This document shows positions 34,273 through 42,240 of a stretch of 64,000 bases of DNA, one piece after another. Position numbers and translations under genes: made by a program. Source of the DNA: Arthrobacter sp. OY3WO11 (lineage in GTDB: Bacteria; Actinomycetota; Actinomycetes; Actinomycetales; Micrococcaceae); contig NZ_LWLP01000002.1 of assembly GCF_001641125.1 (NCBI RefSeq), positions 1-64,000 of the forward strand, in the 5' to 3' direction. Numbering within the stretch: position 1 is the first letter of the stretch; every line of letters begins with the position of its first letter. The notes under the pieces are model-generated. The model did no database searches. It had not been told where the DNA came from and worked only from the letters and a program-made list of their open reading frames with translations.

Positions 34273-36512
34273 CCGCCGATATTTCCTCGCTGACCCTCGA
34301 ACAGAAGGCGTCCCTGTTGTCCGGAAAAGACTTCTGGACGACCAAGAGCATCGACGACGCCGGAATCCCGTCGATCGTCCTGACGGACGGGCCCCACGGT
34401 ATCCGCCGGCAGGACGCCGAATCCGATCACCTGGGCATCAACGACAGCCTCCCGTCCACCTGCTTCCCTCCCGCCGTTGCTGTGGGGTCGAGCTGGGACC
34501 CGGACGTGGCCGCCAAGGTGGGTGCCGCCGTCGGCCGTGAAGCCCTCGCTTTCGGCGTGTCCGTGGTCCTGGGGCCGGGCGTGAACATCAAGCGGTCCCC
34601 GCTGTGCGGGCGGAACTTCGAGTACTACTCCGAGGACCCGCTGCTCTCCGGCGTTCTCGGTTCCGCCCACGTTACCGCCCTGCAGGAAACCGGTCCCGGC
34701 GCCTCGCTTAAGCATTTTGCAGCCAACAACCAGGAAACCGAACGGATGCGTATCAGTGCAGACGTGGATGAACGGACGCTGCGCGAAATCTACTTTCCCG
34801 CCTTCGAACGCATCGTCACCGAAGCCCGCCCCGCCACCGTTATGTGCTCCTACAACAAGGTCAACGGCGTCTACGCATCCCACAACAGGTGGCTGCTGAC
34901 CGATGTCCTGCGCGGTGACTGGGGCTTCGACGGCGCCGTCGTGTCCGACTGGGGCGCGGTCAGCGACCGCGTCGCAGGCGTCGCCGCCGGGATGGACCTC
35001 GAAATGCCCGGCAGCGGCGGAGGCACCGACCAGCAGATCGTTGACGCCGTCCGCGATGGAAGGCTTACCGAAGATCAGGTTGACGACGCCGTACGCCGCG
35101 TCCTCACCCTGGCAGCCCTGCACAGGGAAGCCACTGACGATCTGCCGGTTGACGAGCACCACACCCTGGCCCGCGAAGTCGCAGCAGAATCGATCGTGCT
35201 GCTGAAAAACCAGGCAGTCCTGCCGCTGCGCGGCGGACAACGCATCGCCGTCATCGGCCCCTTCGCCGTATCTCCCCGCTTCCAGGGCGGCGGAAGTTCC
35301 CACATCAACGCCACCCGGACTGACTCGGCAATGGACGAACTCACGGCCCTCGCAATGGACCGCAACGGGACAATCGATTACGCAGCCGGATTCTCCCTCG
35401 AAGAACCGGACGCCGCGCTGCTAAAGGACGAAGCCGTAAACCTCGCCCGGACCGCCGACATCGCCGTGATCTTTGCCGGGCTCAGCGAACGTGAAGAGTC
35501 CGAAGGCTTCGACCGGACAGGTCTTGAACTGCCCGCCAACCAGGTCGAACTGATCCGCGCCGTCGCCGCGGCAGCGCCGAAAACAGTTGTCGTGCTGTCC
35601 AACGGAGGCGTCGTCTCGCTTGAAGGATGGCATGATGACGTCGACGCCATCGTCGAGGGCTGGCTGCTGGGGCAAGCCAGCGGCGGGGCCCTCGCCGACG
35701 TCCTCTTCGGTATCGTCAACCCCTCCGGGCGGCTTGCCGAAACTATCCCGCTGCGCCTCGAAGACAACCCCAGCTGGCTGAACTTCCCGGGAGAACAGGG
35801 ACACGTCCGCTACAGCGAAGGGGTCTTCGTCGGCTACCGCTACTACACCACCGCCGAGGTAAAGGTCCGCTACCCGTTCGGGCACGGGCTCTCGTACACC
35901 ACCTTCGACACCTCCAATGTGGAAGTCGAGACGCTAACCGACGACAGTGTCACCGTCCACACGACCGTCACCAACACCGGGAACCGGCCCGGCAAGCACG
36001 TCGTCCAGGTATACGTTGCAACAGCAGCGGGTCCGGTCCGGCGGCCCCTTCGTGAACTGCGTGCCTTCACCAAAATCAGCCTTACACCAGGTGAAAGCAA
36101 GCAGGTCGCACTGACCCTGGACCGCCGGGCTTTCGCCTACTGGGACATCGAACTGGGCCGCTGGGTGGTACCGGCCGGAACATACACCGTACAGGTCTGC
36201 TCCGACGCATCCACCGTCCTGGCCGAACAGGACACCACCCTTGCAGGCGACAGCATCATCCGCGAACTGACCCTGGACTCCACCGTCGGGGACTGGTTCG
36301 CCCATCCCACCGTCGGCCCTGCACTCATGGCCGGCCTCGCCGCGTCCATGACCGAAGAGCAAGCCCAGCAGGCCCAAGAGAACCCAGACCAACTCAAAAT
36401 GGTTGAGTCCATGCCGATGCAGCAGTTCCTTGCCTTCACCAACGGAGCCTTCCCGCCTGAAGCCCTTCACTCACTGATGGAGCTCAGCAGGACGGAAACC
36501 GCAGCCTCATGA
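34269..36512 (+). CDS. Glycoside hydrolase family 3 beta-glucosidase
   Basis: The 747-residue enzyme begins with LTDGPHGIRRQ (about 38-48), continues with KHFAANNQETERMR, and has the nucleophile motif AVVSDWGAVSDR (Asp near 225). A C-terminal alpha/beta domain and a fibronectin-III-like domain follow. It differs from the GH3 at 26330 (length, motifs), so the two probably act on different linkages or sugars. No signal peptide. ATGA overlaps with both GH78 and the downstream dehydrogenase keep the four genes in one operon. Confidence 0.94.
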   Translation: MTADISSLTLEQKASLLSGKDFWTTKSIDDAGIPSIVLTDGPHGIRRQDAESDHLGINDSLPSTCFPPAVAVGSSWDPDVAAKVGAAVGREALAFGVSVVLGPGVNIKRSPLCGRNFEYYSEDPLLSGVLGSAHVTALQETGPGASLKHFAANNQETERMRISADVDERTLREIYFPAFERIVTEARPATVMCSYNKVNGVYASHNRWLLTDVLRGDWGFDGAVVSDWGAVSDRVAGVAAGMDLEMPGSGGGTDQQIVDAVRDGRLTEDQVDDAVRRVLTLAALHREATDDLPVDEHHTLAREVAAESIVLLKNQAVLPLRGGQRIAVIGPFAVSPRFQGGGSSHINATRTDSAMDELTALAMDRNGTIDYAAGFSLEEPDAALLKDEAVNLARTADIAVIFAGLSEREESEGFDRTGLELPANQVELIRAVAAAAPKTVVVLSNGGVVSLEGWHDDVDAIVEGWLLGQASGGALADVLFGIVNPSGRLAETIPLRLEDNPSWLNFPGEQGHVRYSEGVFVGYRYYTTAEVKVRYPFGHGLSYTTFDTSNVEVETLTDDSVTVHTTVTNTGNRPGKHVVQVYVATAAGPVRRPLRELRAFTKISLTPGESKQVALTLDRRAFAYWDIELGRWVVPAGTYTVQVCSDASTVLAEQDTTLAGDSIIRELTLDSTVGDWFAHPTVGPALMAGLAASMTEEQAQQAQENPDQLKMVESMPMQQFLAFTNGAFPPEALHSLMELSRTETAAS

Positions 36513-38032
36513 CGACGGACAAGACGGGAGCCAGTTCCAGGACGGCCGCCCGGACCCGTGTTTTTCTCACCGGCGCAACGGGCAACTGGGGACGCGCCAC
36601 GCTCCGGGAATTCAGGGAACGCGGGGACCGGTTCAGTGTTACGGCGCTCGTGCTCCCCACGGAACGGGACCGGGCCGCGCTGGAGCAATTCAGCGACATG
36701 GAGAACTTGGACGTGGTCTGGGGAGACCTGACCGACCCGGCAGCCGTGGAGCGGTGCGTCGCCGACGCCGACATCATCCTGCACGTCGGGGCGGTGGTCT
36801 CCCCCCTCGCCGACCAGCACCCCGAACTGGCCCGCAACGTCAACGTCGGCAGCATGCGCAACATCATCCGGGCCGTCAAAAACCAGCCCGATCCGTCCCG
36901 GATCAAAGTGGTCGGCGTCGGATCGGTGGCCGAAACCGGGAACCGCGCCGTTCCCCACCACTGGGGCCGCGTCGGTGACCCGATCCGGGTCTCAACCTTC
37001 GATGAATACGGACAAACCAAAGTCATCGCGGAGCGGGAACTGGTGGACTCCGGGCTCCCCCGCTGGGCCTGGCTCCGGCAAACCGGGATCTTTCACCCGG
37101 ACATGCTCACCATCCGCGACCCCATCATGACGCACTCCACCCTGGACGGGGTCATGGAATGGGTTTCGGTAGAGGACTCAGCCCGGCTGCTGGCCAACAT
37201 CTGCGAACCCGCGGTCCCCGAGGAATTCTGGGGCGGGATCTACAACATTGGCGGCGGAGACCCGTGGCGGCTCACCAACTGGGAACTTCAGACCGCCGTC
37301 GCCGACGCGCTGGGAGTAAAGGACATCAGGCGGTGGTATGACCGCAACTGGTTCGCCACCGGAAACTTCCACGGCCACTGGTACATCGACAGCGACCGCC
37401 TGCAAGCGCTCGTACCCTTCCGCCAGGACACCTTTTCCGAAGCCCTGTCCCGGGCCGTCGGCTCCCTGCCCCCTGCCGTAAAGTCTGCCGGGAAAGTCCC
37501 CGGCTGGCTCATCAAGCACCTGGTCATGAAACCCCTGACCCGCCAGCCACGCGGCACCATGCACGCCATAAGCTCAGGCAACGCCACGGAAATCAACGCC
37601 CACTTCGGGTCCCTTGCCAACTGGCAGTCAATCGGAGATTGGTCCACGTTCCAGCCCCCGACGCCTAACCGGACACCAGTACTGCTGGACCACGGGTACG
37701 ACGAAGCCAAGAAACCCTCCGAATGGACCGAAACGGACTACAGCTCCGCCGCCGAATTCAGAGGCGGCCAACTGCTCACCCAAAACATCGCCCCGGGACA
37801 ATACACCAAACCGATCACGTGGAGGTGCGCATTCGGCCATGCCTTCGGTGCCAGCCCCCGCCTGGTCCTGACGGCCGGCCACTGGTGCCCCACCTGCGTC
37901 GCCGACACTGCCAGCTACCCGGACCAAGCCGCGCGGAATCCTTTCCTCGCCCAACTTATCCAAGCCCCGGAACAACCAGTCCACATAGCGGCGGCGGGCA
38001 GTGCAGCCGGTACACCAAACCCGAAGCCCTGA
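36509..38032 (+). CDS. NAD-dependent epimerase/dehydratase-like (extended SDR) with C-terminal zinc-ribbon tail
   Basis: The N-terminal part has the extended-SDR cofactor motif TGATGNWG (21-28) and the catalytic YxxxK at Y167-K171. Such proteins include sugar epimerases and 3beta-hydroxysteroid dehydrogenases. The 507-residue length is some 150 more than usual. The extra C-terminal region holds WRCAFGH near 437-443 and CPTC near 459-462, a likely zinc-binding pair. Coupled to the GH3 by an ATGA overlap, so it works in the same pathway, on either the freed sugar or the steroid alcohol. The zinc-ribbon tail is unusual and its purpose unknown. Confidence 0.85.
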   Translation: MTTDKTGASSRTAARTRVFLTGATGNWGRATLREFRERGDRFSVTALVLPTERDRAALEQFSDMENLDVVWGDLTDPAAVERCVADADIILHVGAVVSPLADQHPELARNVNVGSMRNIIRAVKNQPDPSRIKVVGVGSVAETGNRAVPHHWGRVGDPIRVSTFDEYGQTKVIAERELVDSGLPRWAWLRQTGIFHPDMLTIRDPIMTHSTLDGVMEWVSVEDSARLLANICEPAVPEEFWGGIYNIGGGDPWRLTNWELQTAVADALGVKDIRRWYDRNWFATGNFHGHWYIDSDRLQALVPFRQDTFSEALSRAVGSLPPAVKSAGKVPGWLIKHLVMKPLTRQPRGTMHAISSGNATEINAHFGSLANWQSIGDWSTFQPPTPNRTPVLLDHGYDEAKKPSEWTETDYSSAAEFRGGQLLTQNIAPGQYTKPITWRCAFGHAFGASPRLVLTAGHWCPTCVADTASYPDQAARNPFLAQLIQAPEQPVHIAAAGSAAGTPNPKP

Positions 38033-38098
38033 CCCCGCTGAGGAACGTTCACAACACCCAGACACGGAAACCCCAAAGAAGCAAGAGGCAGGAACACC

Positions 38099-38446
38099 GT
38101 GAAACCCACCGAAATCATAGTGAACCGACGGGCGGCCGGAGCCGGCACCGGCACAACCCCCAGTAGCTGGCAACCGGTAGACGACTGGGGGACGCTGAAT
38201 GGCTGCCTGGTGGAAATCCACCATCGCGGGCAACTGGTCGACTTCGGGACAGTCGAATGCGTCACACATGACGGAAGCCTCCTCTGGCTGCACCAAAACG
38301 GGGCAATTCCACGACGGATCATCGAAAAAAGCCCCGATACCTATATCCGCCTAACCCACGTCACGCCGGACGAAGGCCAAACCATAGTCCAATACAACGG
38401 AGACCTGGATAACGCGATGGCATGTAAGGACATCCCCGCCGCCTAG
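38099..38446 (+). CDS. Small protein with a repeated beta-rich domain (copy 1)
   Basis: The 115-residue product (start GTG) contains LNGCLVEIHHRGQLVDFGTVE, then LLWLHQNGAIPRRII. It aligns along about 45 residues with the 49838 protein and with the C-terminus of the LacI-like protein at 40813: shared pattern is a V-x-[IL] strand, a Gly turn, GT[VI][ED], then [LF]W[IL] and a basic RR/RQ-[MI]-I end. No known family recognised. It follows the dehydrogenase by 66 bp and could be co-transcribed. The pattern looks like a small barrel that binds RNA, DNA or protein. Confidence 0.65.
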   Translation: MKPTEIIVNRRAAGAGTGTTPSSWQPVDDWGTLNGCLVEIHHRGQLVDFGTVECVTHDGSLLWLHQNGAIPRRIIEKSPDTYIRLTHVTPDEGQTIVQYNGDLDNAMACKDIPAA

Positions 38447-38538
38447 GCCAATCCCTTGCCCTGAACGGTTTCGTCCAGAACCGAAGTCCCACTGCTCAGT
38501 AAGAACATCGCGCACCTCATAAGAGATAAGGAATGCTC

Positions 38539-39477
38539 ATGCACCTCCACAGCAGCGTACGAAGGACAGCGGCCGCCCTGGGCGTCGCCATCACTGCGGC
38601 CGCCTTGGTCACGGCGCCAGCTCAGGCTGTCCCAGAAGAGGCGCCGGGTCCTGGAACAAAATATGTAGCACTTGGCAGCTCCTACGCCGCCGGGGCCAGC
38701 GTCGGCCCTGCCGACCCAAGTGACAAGGACGGCTTGTGCGGCCGGACAATGATTGCCTACCCCAACCTCGTAGCCCGAACCCTTGGCCTGGACCTGACTA
38801 ACGCCACCTGTGGCGGAGCGACCACCGACAACATCACGACCGTTCCGCAAAAGGTCTCCTACCCCGCTTCAGGGACGCTGGCCCCCCAAATCAATGCCGT
38901 GACAGCAGATACAGACCTGGTCACCATCACAATCGGTGGAAACGACGTCAACTTCGTTGGAAACCTTTATGCGGAGTCCTGCCTGGCGGACCTCGCAGCC
39001 AACCCCTCAAGCCCCCTAAGTAACGCGTTGAAAGAGTACGGGCTATGCACGCCCCTGCCTGATGAAACCGTTACCTCCGCCCTCGCCGCAATGGAGTCCA
39101 AGCTGACGCGAATGGTGGAGGCGGTGCAGGCCAGGGCCCCGAAGGCACGAATCATCCTGATCGATTACCCGGTCGTGCTGCCCGAAAACGGCAAGCCCTG
39201 CAGTGCCGTACCAATCACGCAGGAGCGCCAGAAATTCCTGAACCAGGTCGCCCGGCAACTAAGCAATGCCACCAAGCACGCCGCCCAAAAGACGGGAACC
39301 GAATTCGTCGCCGCCTCAAAAAACAGCCGCGGCCAGGACGCCTGCTCAACCACCCCGTGGATGACGGGCTACGATTTCTCTCCCGGAGTAGCCGCAATGC
39401 ACCCCAACGAGGCCGGACACGCAGCCGTCGCAGCCGCCCTCACCCGACAACTGACCACAGCAGGCAAGGCATCCTAA
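38539..39477 (+). CDS. Secreted SGNH/GDSL-type hydrolase (lipase/esterase)
   Basis: The 312-residue protein starts with a Sec signal peptide (MHLHSSVRR, hydrophobic stretch, cleavage after APAQA). Block I is ALGSSYAAG with the nucleophile Ser, block III is IGGND, and block V is the late HPNEAGH with the catalytic His. This resembles the Streptomyces SGNH lipases. ATG 38539 is chosen over ATG 38533 because AAGGA (38528-38532) then has the correct spacing. Four Cys pairs could form disulfides outside the cell. It probably hydrolyses acyl esters or lipids released by plants. Confidence 0.88.
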   Translation: MHLHSSVRRTAAALGVAITAAALVTAPAQAVPEEAPGPGTKYVALGSSYAAGASVGPADPSDKDGLCGRTMIAYPNLVARTLGLDLTNATCGGATTDNITTVPQKVSYPASGTLAPQINAVTADTDLVTITIGGNDVNFVGNLYAESCLADLAANPSSPLSNALKEYGLCTPLPDETVTSALAAMESKLTRMVEAVQARAPKARIILIDYPVVLPENGKPCSAVPITQERQKFLNQVARQLSNATKHAAQKTGTEFVAASKNSRGQDACSTTPWMTGYDFSPGVAAMHPNEAGHAAVAAALTRQLTTAGKAS

Positions 39478-39587
39478 CCCCAGAGGACGTGCAAGCCAAG
39501 GGAGCCCAAGCTTCACTGGAGCAACGAACCGGACTCAACCCGGGGAGGTGACCTGAAACTTTCCCGGCTGCTGAGACGTCCATCGAT

Positions 39588-39627
39588 GCGGTAGCACTGG
39601 CGAAAAGCCCTCAGCCAGTGCTACCGC
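39588..39627 (+). terminator. Strong hairpin after the SGNH hydrolase gene
   Basis: A 14-bp perfect stem (39588-39601 with 39614-39627) and a 12-nt loop lie 110 bp after the stop. No T-run follows, so it may be a factor-independent terminator of weak form or an mRNA end stabiliser. The rest of 39478-39814 shows no gene. Confidence 0.5.
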
Positions 39628-39814
39628 GTCGGGGTTAGAAGAATTCAGTATTCTCAAACTTTCGTATGGGTCAACAGATCTGCAGGTACAACGCACTATG
39701 CTGCCCTTCAGGTAGAGGGTGGTCTATAAAGTCCGGATTGCAATATGACGTACCAAAAACCCCGAACATCAAAACGAACGTTGCCCAAGCTCCTGTCATA
39801 GAAGGGTTGCATTA

Positions 39815-40678
39815 ATGTCGAAAAGAGCAACCGCAGTGCAGCTGCTTTTGGAAAACCTGGAAGTACAAGATGAGGAAGTAACGGGCCGGCACGGAGGCAT
39901 CTACATCAGGAGATACACACCAGAATCCCAGGTACGCGGCAAGCTCGTCTGGGTCCATGGGGCCTTTTCGGGTGGGGGGCTGGAGCATCTCGAGTCACAC
40001 GCGGCCGCTGCCGCACTCGCCCGCCAAACAGCAATGGAAGTCGTTACCGTCGACTATCGGCGGGTACCTCAATGGAACCCAATGCGAGACCCGAGGCTCC
40101 CTCTCCCCCCGGGCACCCGATTCCCTGTTCCGATGGAGGACGTCATGGATGTCTTCCACACCATCAACACCGAGCACGAAAAAGTATTGCTCGGGGGCGC
40201 GAGTGCTGGAGCATGTCTTACAACCGCTGCGACTATGAGGCTGCGCGATGAGGGAAAACAACAACCCCACGGGCTGTTCCTCGCGTACGGGACCTTCCAC
40301 GCAGCACTCCCTTCGCTCTCACCCGTCCTCCAAAAACGGGTACGAGGCCACCACGGGATTTTCCAGTTCCGCCCCTCAACAGTCCGCCGTATGAACCTCA
40401 ACTACGCAGGATCCAAAGAAGCCATGAGCCATCCCCACGCGTTTCCCGGCGGCCATGACCTAAAAGGGTTCCCTCAAACACTCGTCCTTGACGCCGATCG
40501 AGACACCCTGCGGGCATCGGGGGAAGCCCTCGCAACAGAACTCGCGGCAGCGGGGGTAAATGCTACCTACCAAGTAATCGCGGAATCCACACATGGCTTT
40601 CTGGATCGCCCCCACACCGCGTCCTTTCGCCTCGGCATCGCAACCGTGAGCACTTGGCTGAAGGCAAATTCTCGATAG
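39815..40678 (+). CDS. Alpha/beta hydrolase, HSL-type esterase
   Basis: The 287-residue enzyme has the oxyanion-hole motif WVHGAFSGG (about 50-58), the nucleophile elbow GASAGA (about 129-134), acid DADRDTLR and the catalytic His in STHGF. These are the blocks of hormone-sensitive-lipase-type carboxylesterases (Abhydrolase_3). No signal peptide. It stands alone, 337 bp after the SGNH gene. It probably cleaves small acyl esters in the cytosol. Confidence 0.88.
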   Translation: MSKRATAVQLLLENLEVQDEEVTGRHGGIYIRRYTPESQVRGKLVWVHGAFSGGGLEHLESHAAAAALARQTAMEVVTVDYRRVPQWNPMRDPRLPLPPGTRFPVPMEDVMDVFHTINTEHEKVLLGGASAGACLTTAATMRLRDEGKQQPHGLFLAYGTFHAALPSLSPVLQKRVRGHHGIFQFRPSTVRRMNLNYAGSKEAMSHPHAFPGGHDLKGFPQTLVLDADRDTLRASGEALATELAAAGVNATYQVIAESTHGFLDRPHTASFRLGIATVSTWLKANSR

Positions 40679-40812
40679 TCCCTGGCACTCCCAACGTGCC
40701 ACCTGCATAGAAACAGTCGGCGCGGAAAAGGGCGCCGGGCACGGCCCGATGCAAGCCTTTGAGTAAAACCAGAATCACGACCCCACCCCGTTCCCGACCA
40801 GCAGGAAAACCG

Positions 40813-41340
40813 ATGAACACCAGCCAGCACAACAAGCAAAAGACAGCCGGGACGCAACGAACCGGCGTGACTATGCGCGTCGTAGCCCAGGCGGCGGGAG
40901 TCTCCATTGCAACGGTCTCAAATGTGATTAACCATCCGCACCTAGTGGCAACCCGGACCAGGGAACGGGTCCAAAACATCGTCCAGGAGATGGACTTCCG
41001 ACCCGATCCACATGCGCGGGCTCTACGGGGATATGAGTCAACCAATGCGAAACAAAGCTCCACCCGCCCCGACAACGTCCCTGAAAGTGATGAGGTTCCT
41101 CAACGGCAGACAGTGAGCTCTGCCGCCACCCCATCGTCGGTCCCCTCACGTCCCCGCCTCAACCCTGAAGACCTCGTACCCGGGCAGCATCTCAACCTCC
41201 AAGTTGGCCTTGAGAAGGTTCGGGGCACGATCGACGCGGTAATGCCTGACAAATCCTGCTTCTGGATCTGGACCAATAACGGGATGGGCCGACGGATGAT
41301 CGACTTCTGCGAAGCGACTATCCTCACTAGCCGAGACTGA
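40813..41340 (+). CDS. LacI-type helix-turn-helix fused to the small beta-rich domain (copy 2)
   Basis: The first 70 residues are a typical LacI DNA-binding domain (RVVAQAAGVSIATVSNVIN, then RERVQNIVQEMDFRPDPHARAL). The sugar-binding domain is missing. After a low-complexity Ser/Pro linker comes VPGQHLNLQVG..VRGTIDAVMPD..FWIWTNNGMGRRMIDF, which aligns with the small proteins at 38099 and 49838. ATG 40813 is preferred to the TTG at 40759, because the LacI motif then starts at the usual distance. Probably a DNA-binding protein with a new effector or partner domain. Confidence 0.7.
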   Translation: MNTSQHNKQKTAGTQRTGVTMRVVAQAAGVSIATVSNVINHPHLVATRTRERVQNIVQEMDFRPDPHARALRGYESTNAKQSSTRPDNVPESDEVPQRQTVSSAATPSSVPSRPRLNPEDLVPGQHLNLQVGLEKVRGTIDAVMPDKSCFWIWTNNGMGRRMIDFCEATILTSRD

Positions 41341-41979
41341 CCATAAAAGCCGCTAGCTGGTGCAGCAGGCACCAAACGTATTACCCAGAGCACCTTTTGC
41401 TGTCGCGGTGATCGCCGTCCTAGGGCCGCCACATCCGCCACATTCCGCCGGCCTGTGGACGTTCCTGCTGACATTGACCGTCGTGGATGACCTGCTCGCC
41501 ACGATAAGCGTCTCTAACGCCAGATCGAGTATCTTGGACTATTCCGATCCTTCGCGAGCTTCCTGGCGCCGGCTTCAGTCCTCTCCAACTGTGAGGATGG
41601 CGTCTTAGAACATCATTAGCCGCTGTCAAGGAAACGGAACTTCGCGCTACTCTGACGCCAGCAGGCCAAGGTGACAGCTGCCGATCGCTCTGGGCAGCTC
41701 GCGCCGGATCCCCAAGGCGAAGGCCAATCCGTGGTTGACGGAATCTCCATTATCGGCTCTTAAAGCACAGGAGTGGAAGTAGGTGCGAGAAGTCCTGTGT
41801 GCTGAATAATTAGGCGTGTTGTCCACATGGTTTGCCGCGGTAGCAGAAGTCGTCCCACACGTGGTTGGCGGCTGGCGCTCCTACACTTAAGTTTGACATT
41901 TCCGAAATCAATAGCCCAGTGCCGGCATTTCGACTCCCGGAATAGAAACCGACTTTGGTGCGTTGATTGATATTAGAGG
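41341..41979. other. Intergenic region, transposon-end-like repeat, no gene seen
   Basis: No coding frame with protein-like composition is visible. The only feature is the repeat at 41735-41764. The segment marks the right edge of the catabolic island. Confidence 0.4.
41735..41764 (+). repeat. Transposon-end-like repeat, right copy
   Basis: TTGACGGAATCT, then CCA, TTATCGGC and TCTTAAA match the sequence at 5579 at about 26 of 30 positions in direct orientation. Neither copy is next to a transposase. Together they bracket 36 kb of catabolic genes. Confidence 0.5.
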
Positions 41980-42027
41980 GTGTCTCGCGTCATCTTTTGT
42001 TGCAAGCCCCTTGGAGATGCGCGGAAT

Positions 42028-42056
42028 TTGTTTTTGGGTGCTGAAAATGATATAAT
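42028..42056 (+). promoter_or_regulatory. Strong promoter of a short noncoding transcription unit
   Basis: -35 TTGTTT (42028-42033), exact 17-bp spacer, and a perfect -10 TATAAT (42051-42056). Start point predicted near 42063. This AT-rich promoter type is what bacterial stable-RNA genes use. Confidence 0.7.
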
Positions 42057-42062
42057 GGAGAT

Positions 42063-42233
42063 ATTAGGGCAAGAGATTAAGTTCTTCTTTCGGCTCATTT
42101 GCCGATTTGCTCACAATCTCAGGATGCGGGTTCGAGTCCCGATGGCTCCACTTCAAGGGGCCATAGCTCAATTGGCAGAGCATGGGACTGAACTGAAAAT
42201 GGACCCGCCTTTGATTGGCGGGTCCATTTTTTT
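42063..42233 (+). ncRNA. tRNA-like RNA with halves in reversed order (circularly permuted tRNA candidate)
   Basis: The 3' half comes first: anticodon-stem strand TCTCA (42117-42121), variable part, T-stem and loop CGGG-TTCGAGT-CCCG (42127-42141), acceptor strand TGGCTCC (42143-42149) and A73. Six bases later the 5' half begins: acceptor GGGGCCA (42157-42163), D-arm GCTC..GAGC with loop AATTGGCA (42166-42181), then anticodon-stem TGGGA (42183-42187). The acceptor strands pair over 7 bp with one G3-U70, and TGGGA pairs with TCTCA. Loop fragments CTCACAA and CTGAA flank the break. A promoter and a terminator bound the unit. Two fused broken tRNA genes are the alternative. Confidence 0.5.
42196..42233 (+). 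terminator. Intrinsic terminator of the tRNA-like unit
   Basis: A perfect 14-bp stem (42196-42209 with 42217-42230), 7-nt loop and a T-run follow the 5' half directly. Confidence 0.88.
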
Positions 42234-42240
42234 GCTTCAA

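Noticed and set aside
34191..35303. 370-codon minus-strand frame opposite GH3
   Set aside because: Shadow of the GH3 and GH78 genes on the plus strand, whose motifs and overlaps are clear.
42110..42195. A conventional tRNA gene
   Set aside because: The two halves are in reverse order; no continuous cloverleaf can be formed, so it is listed as a noncoding RNA candidate instead.
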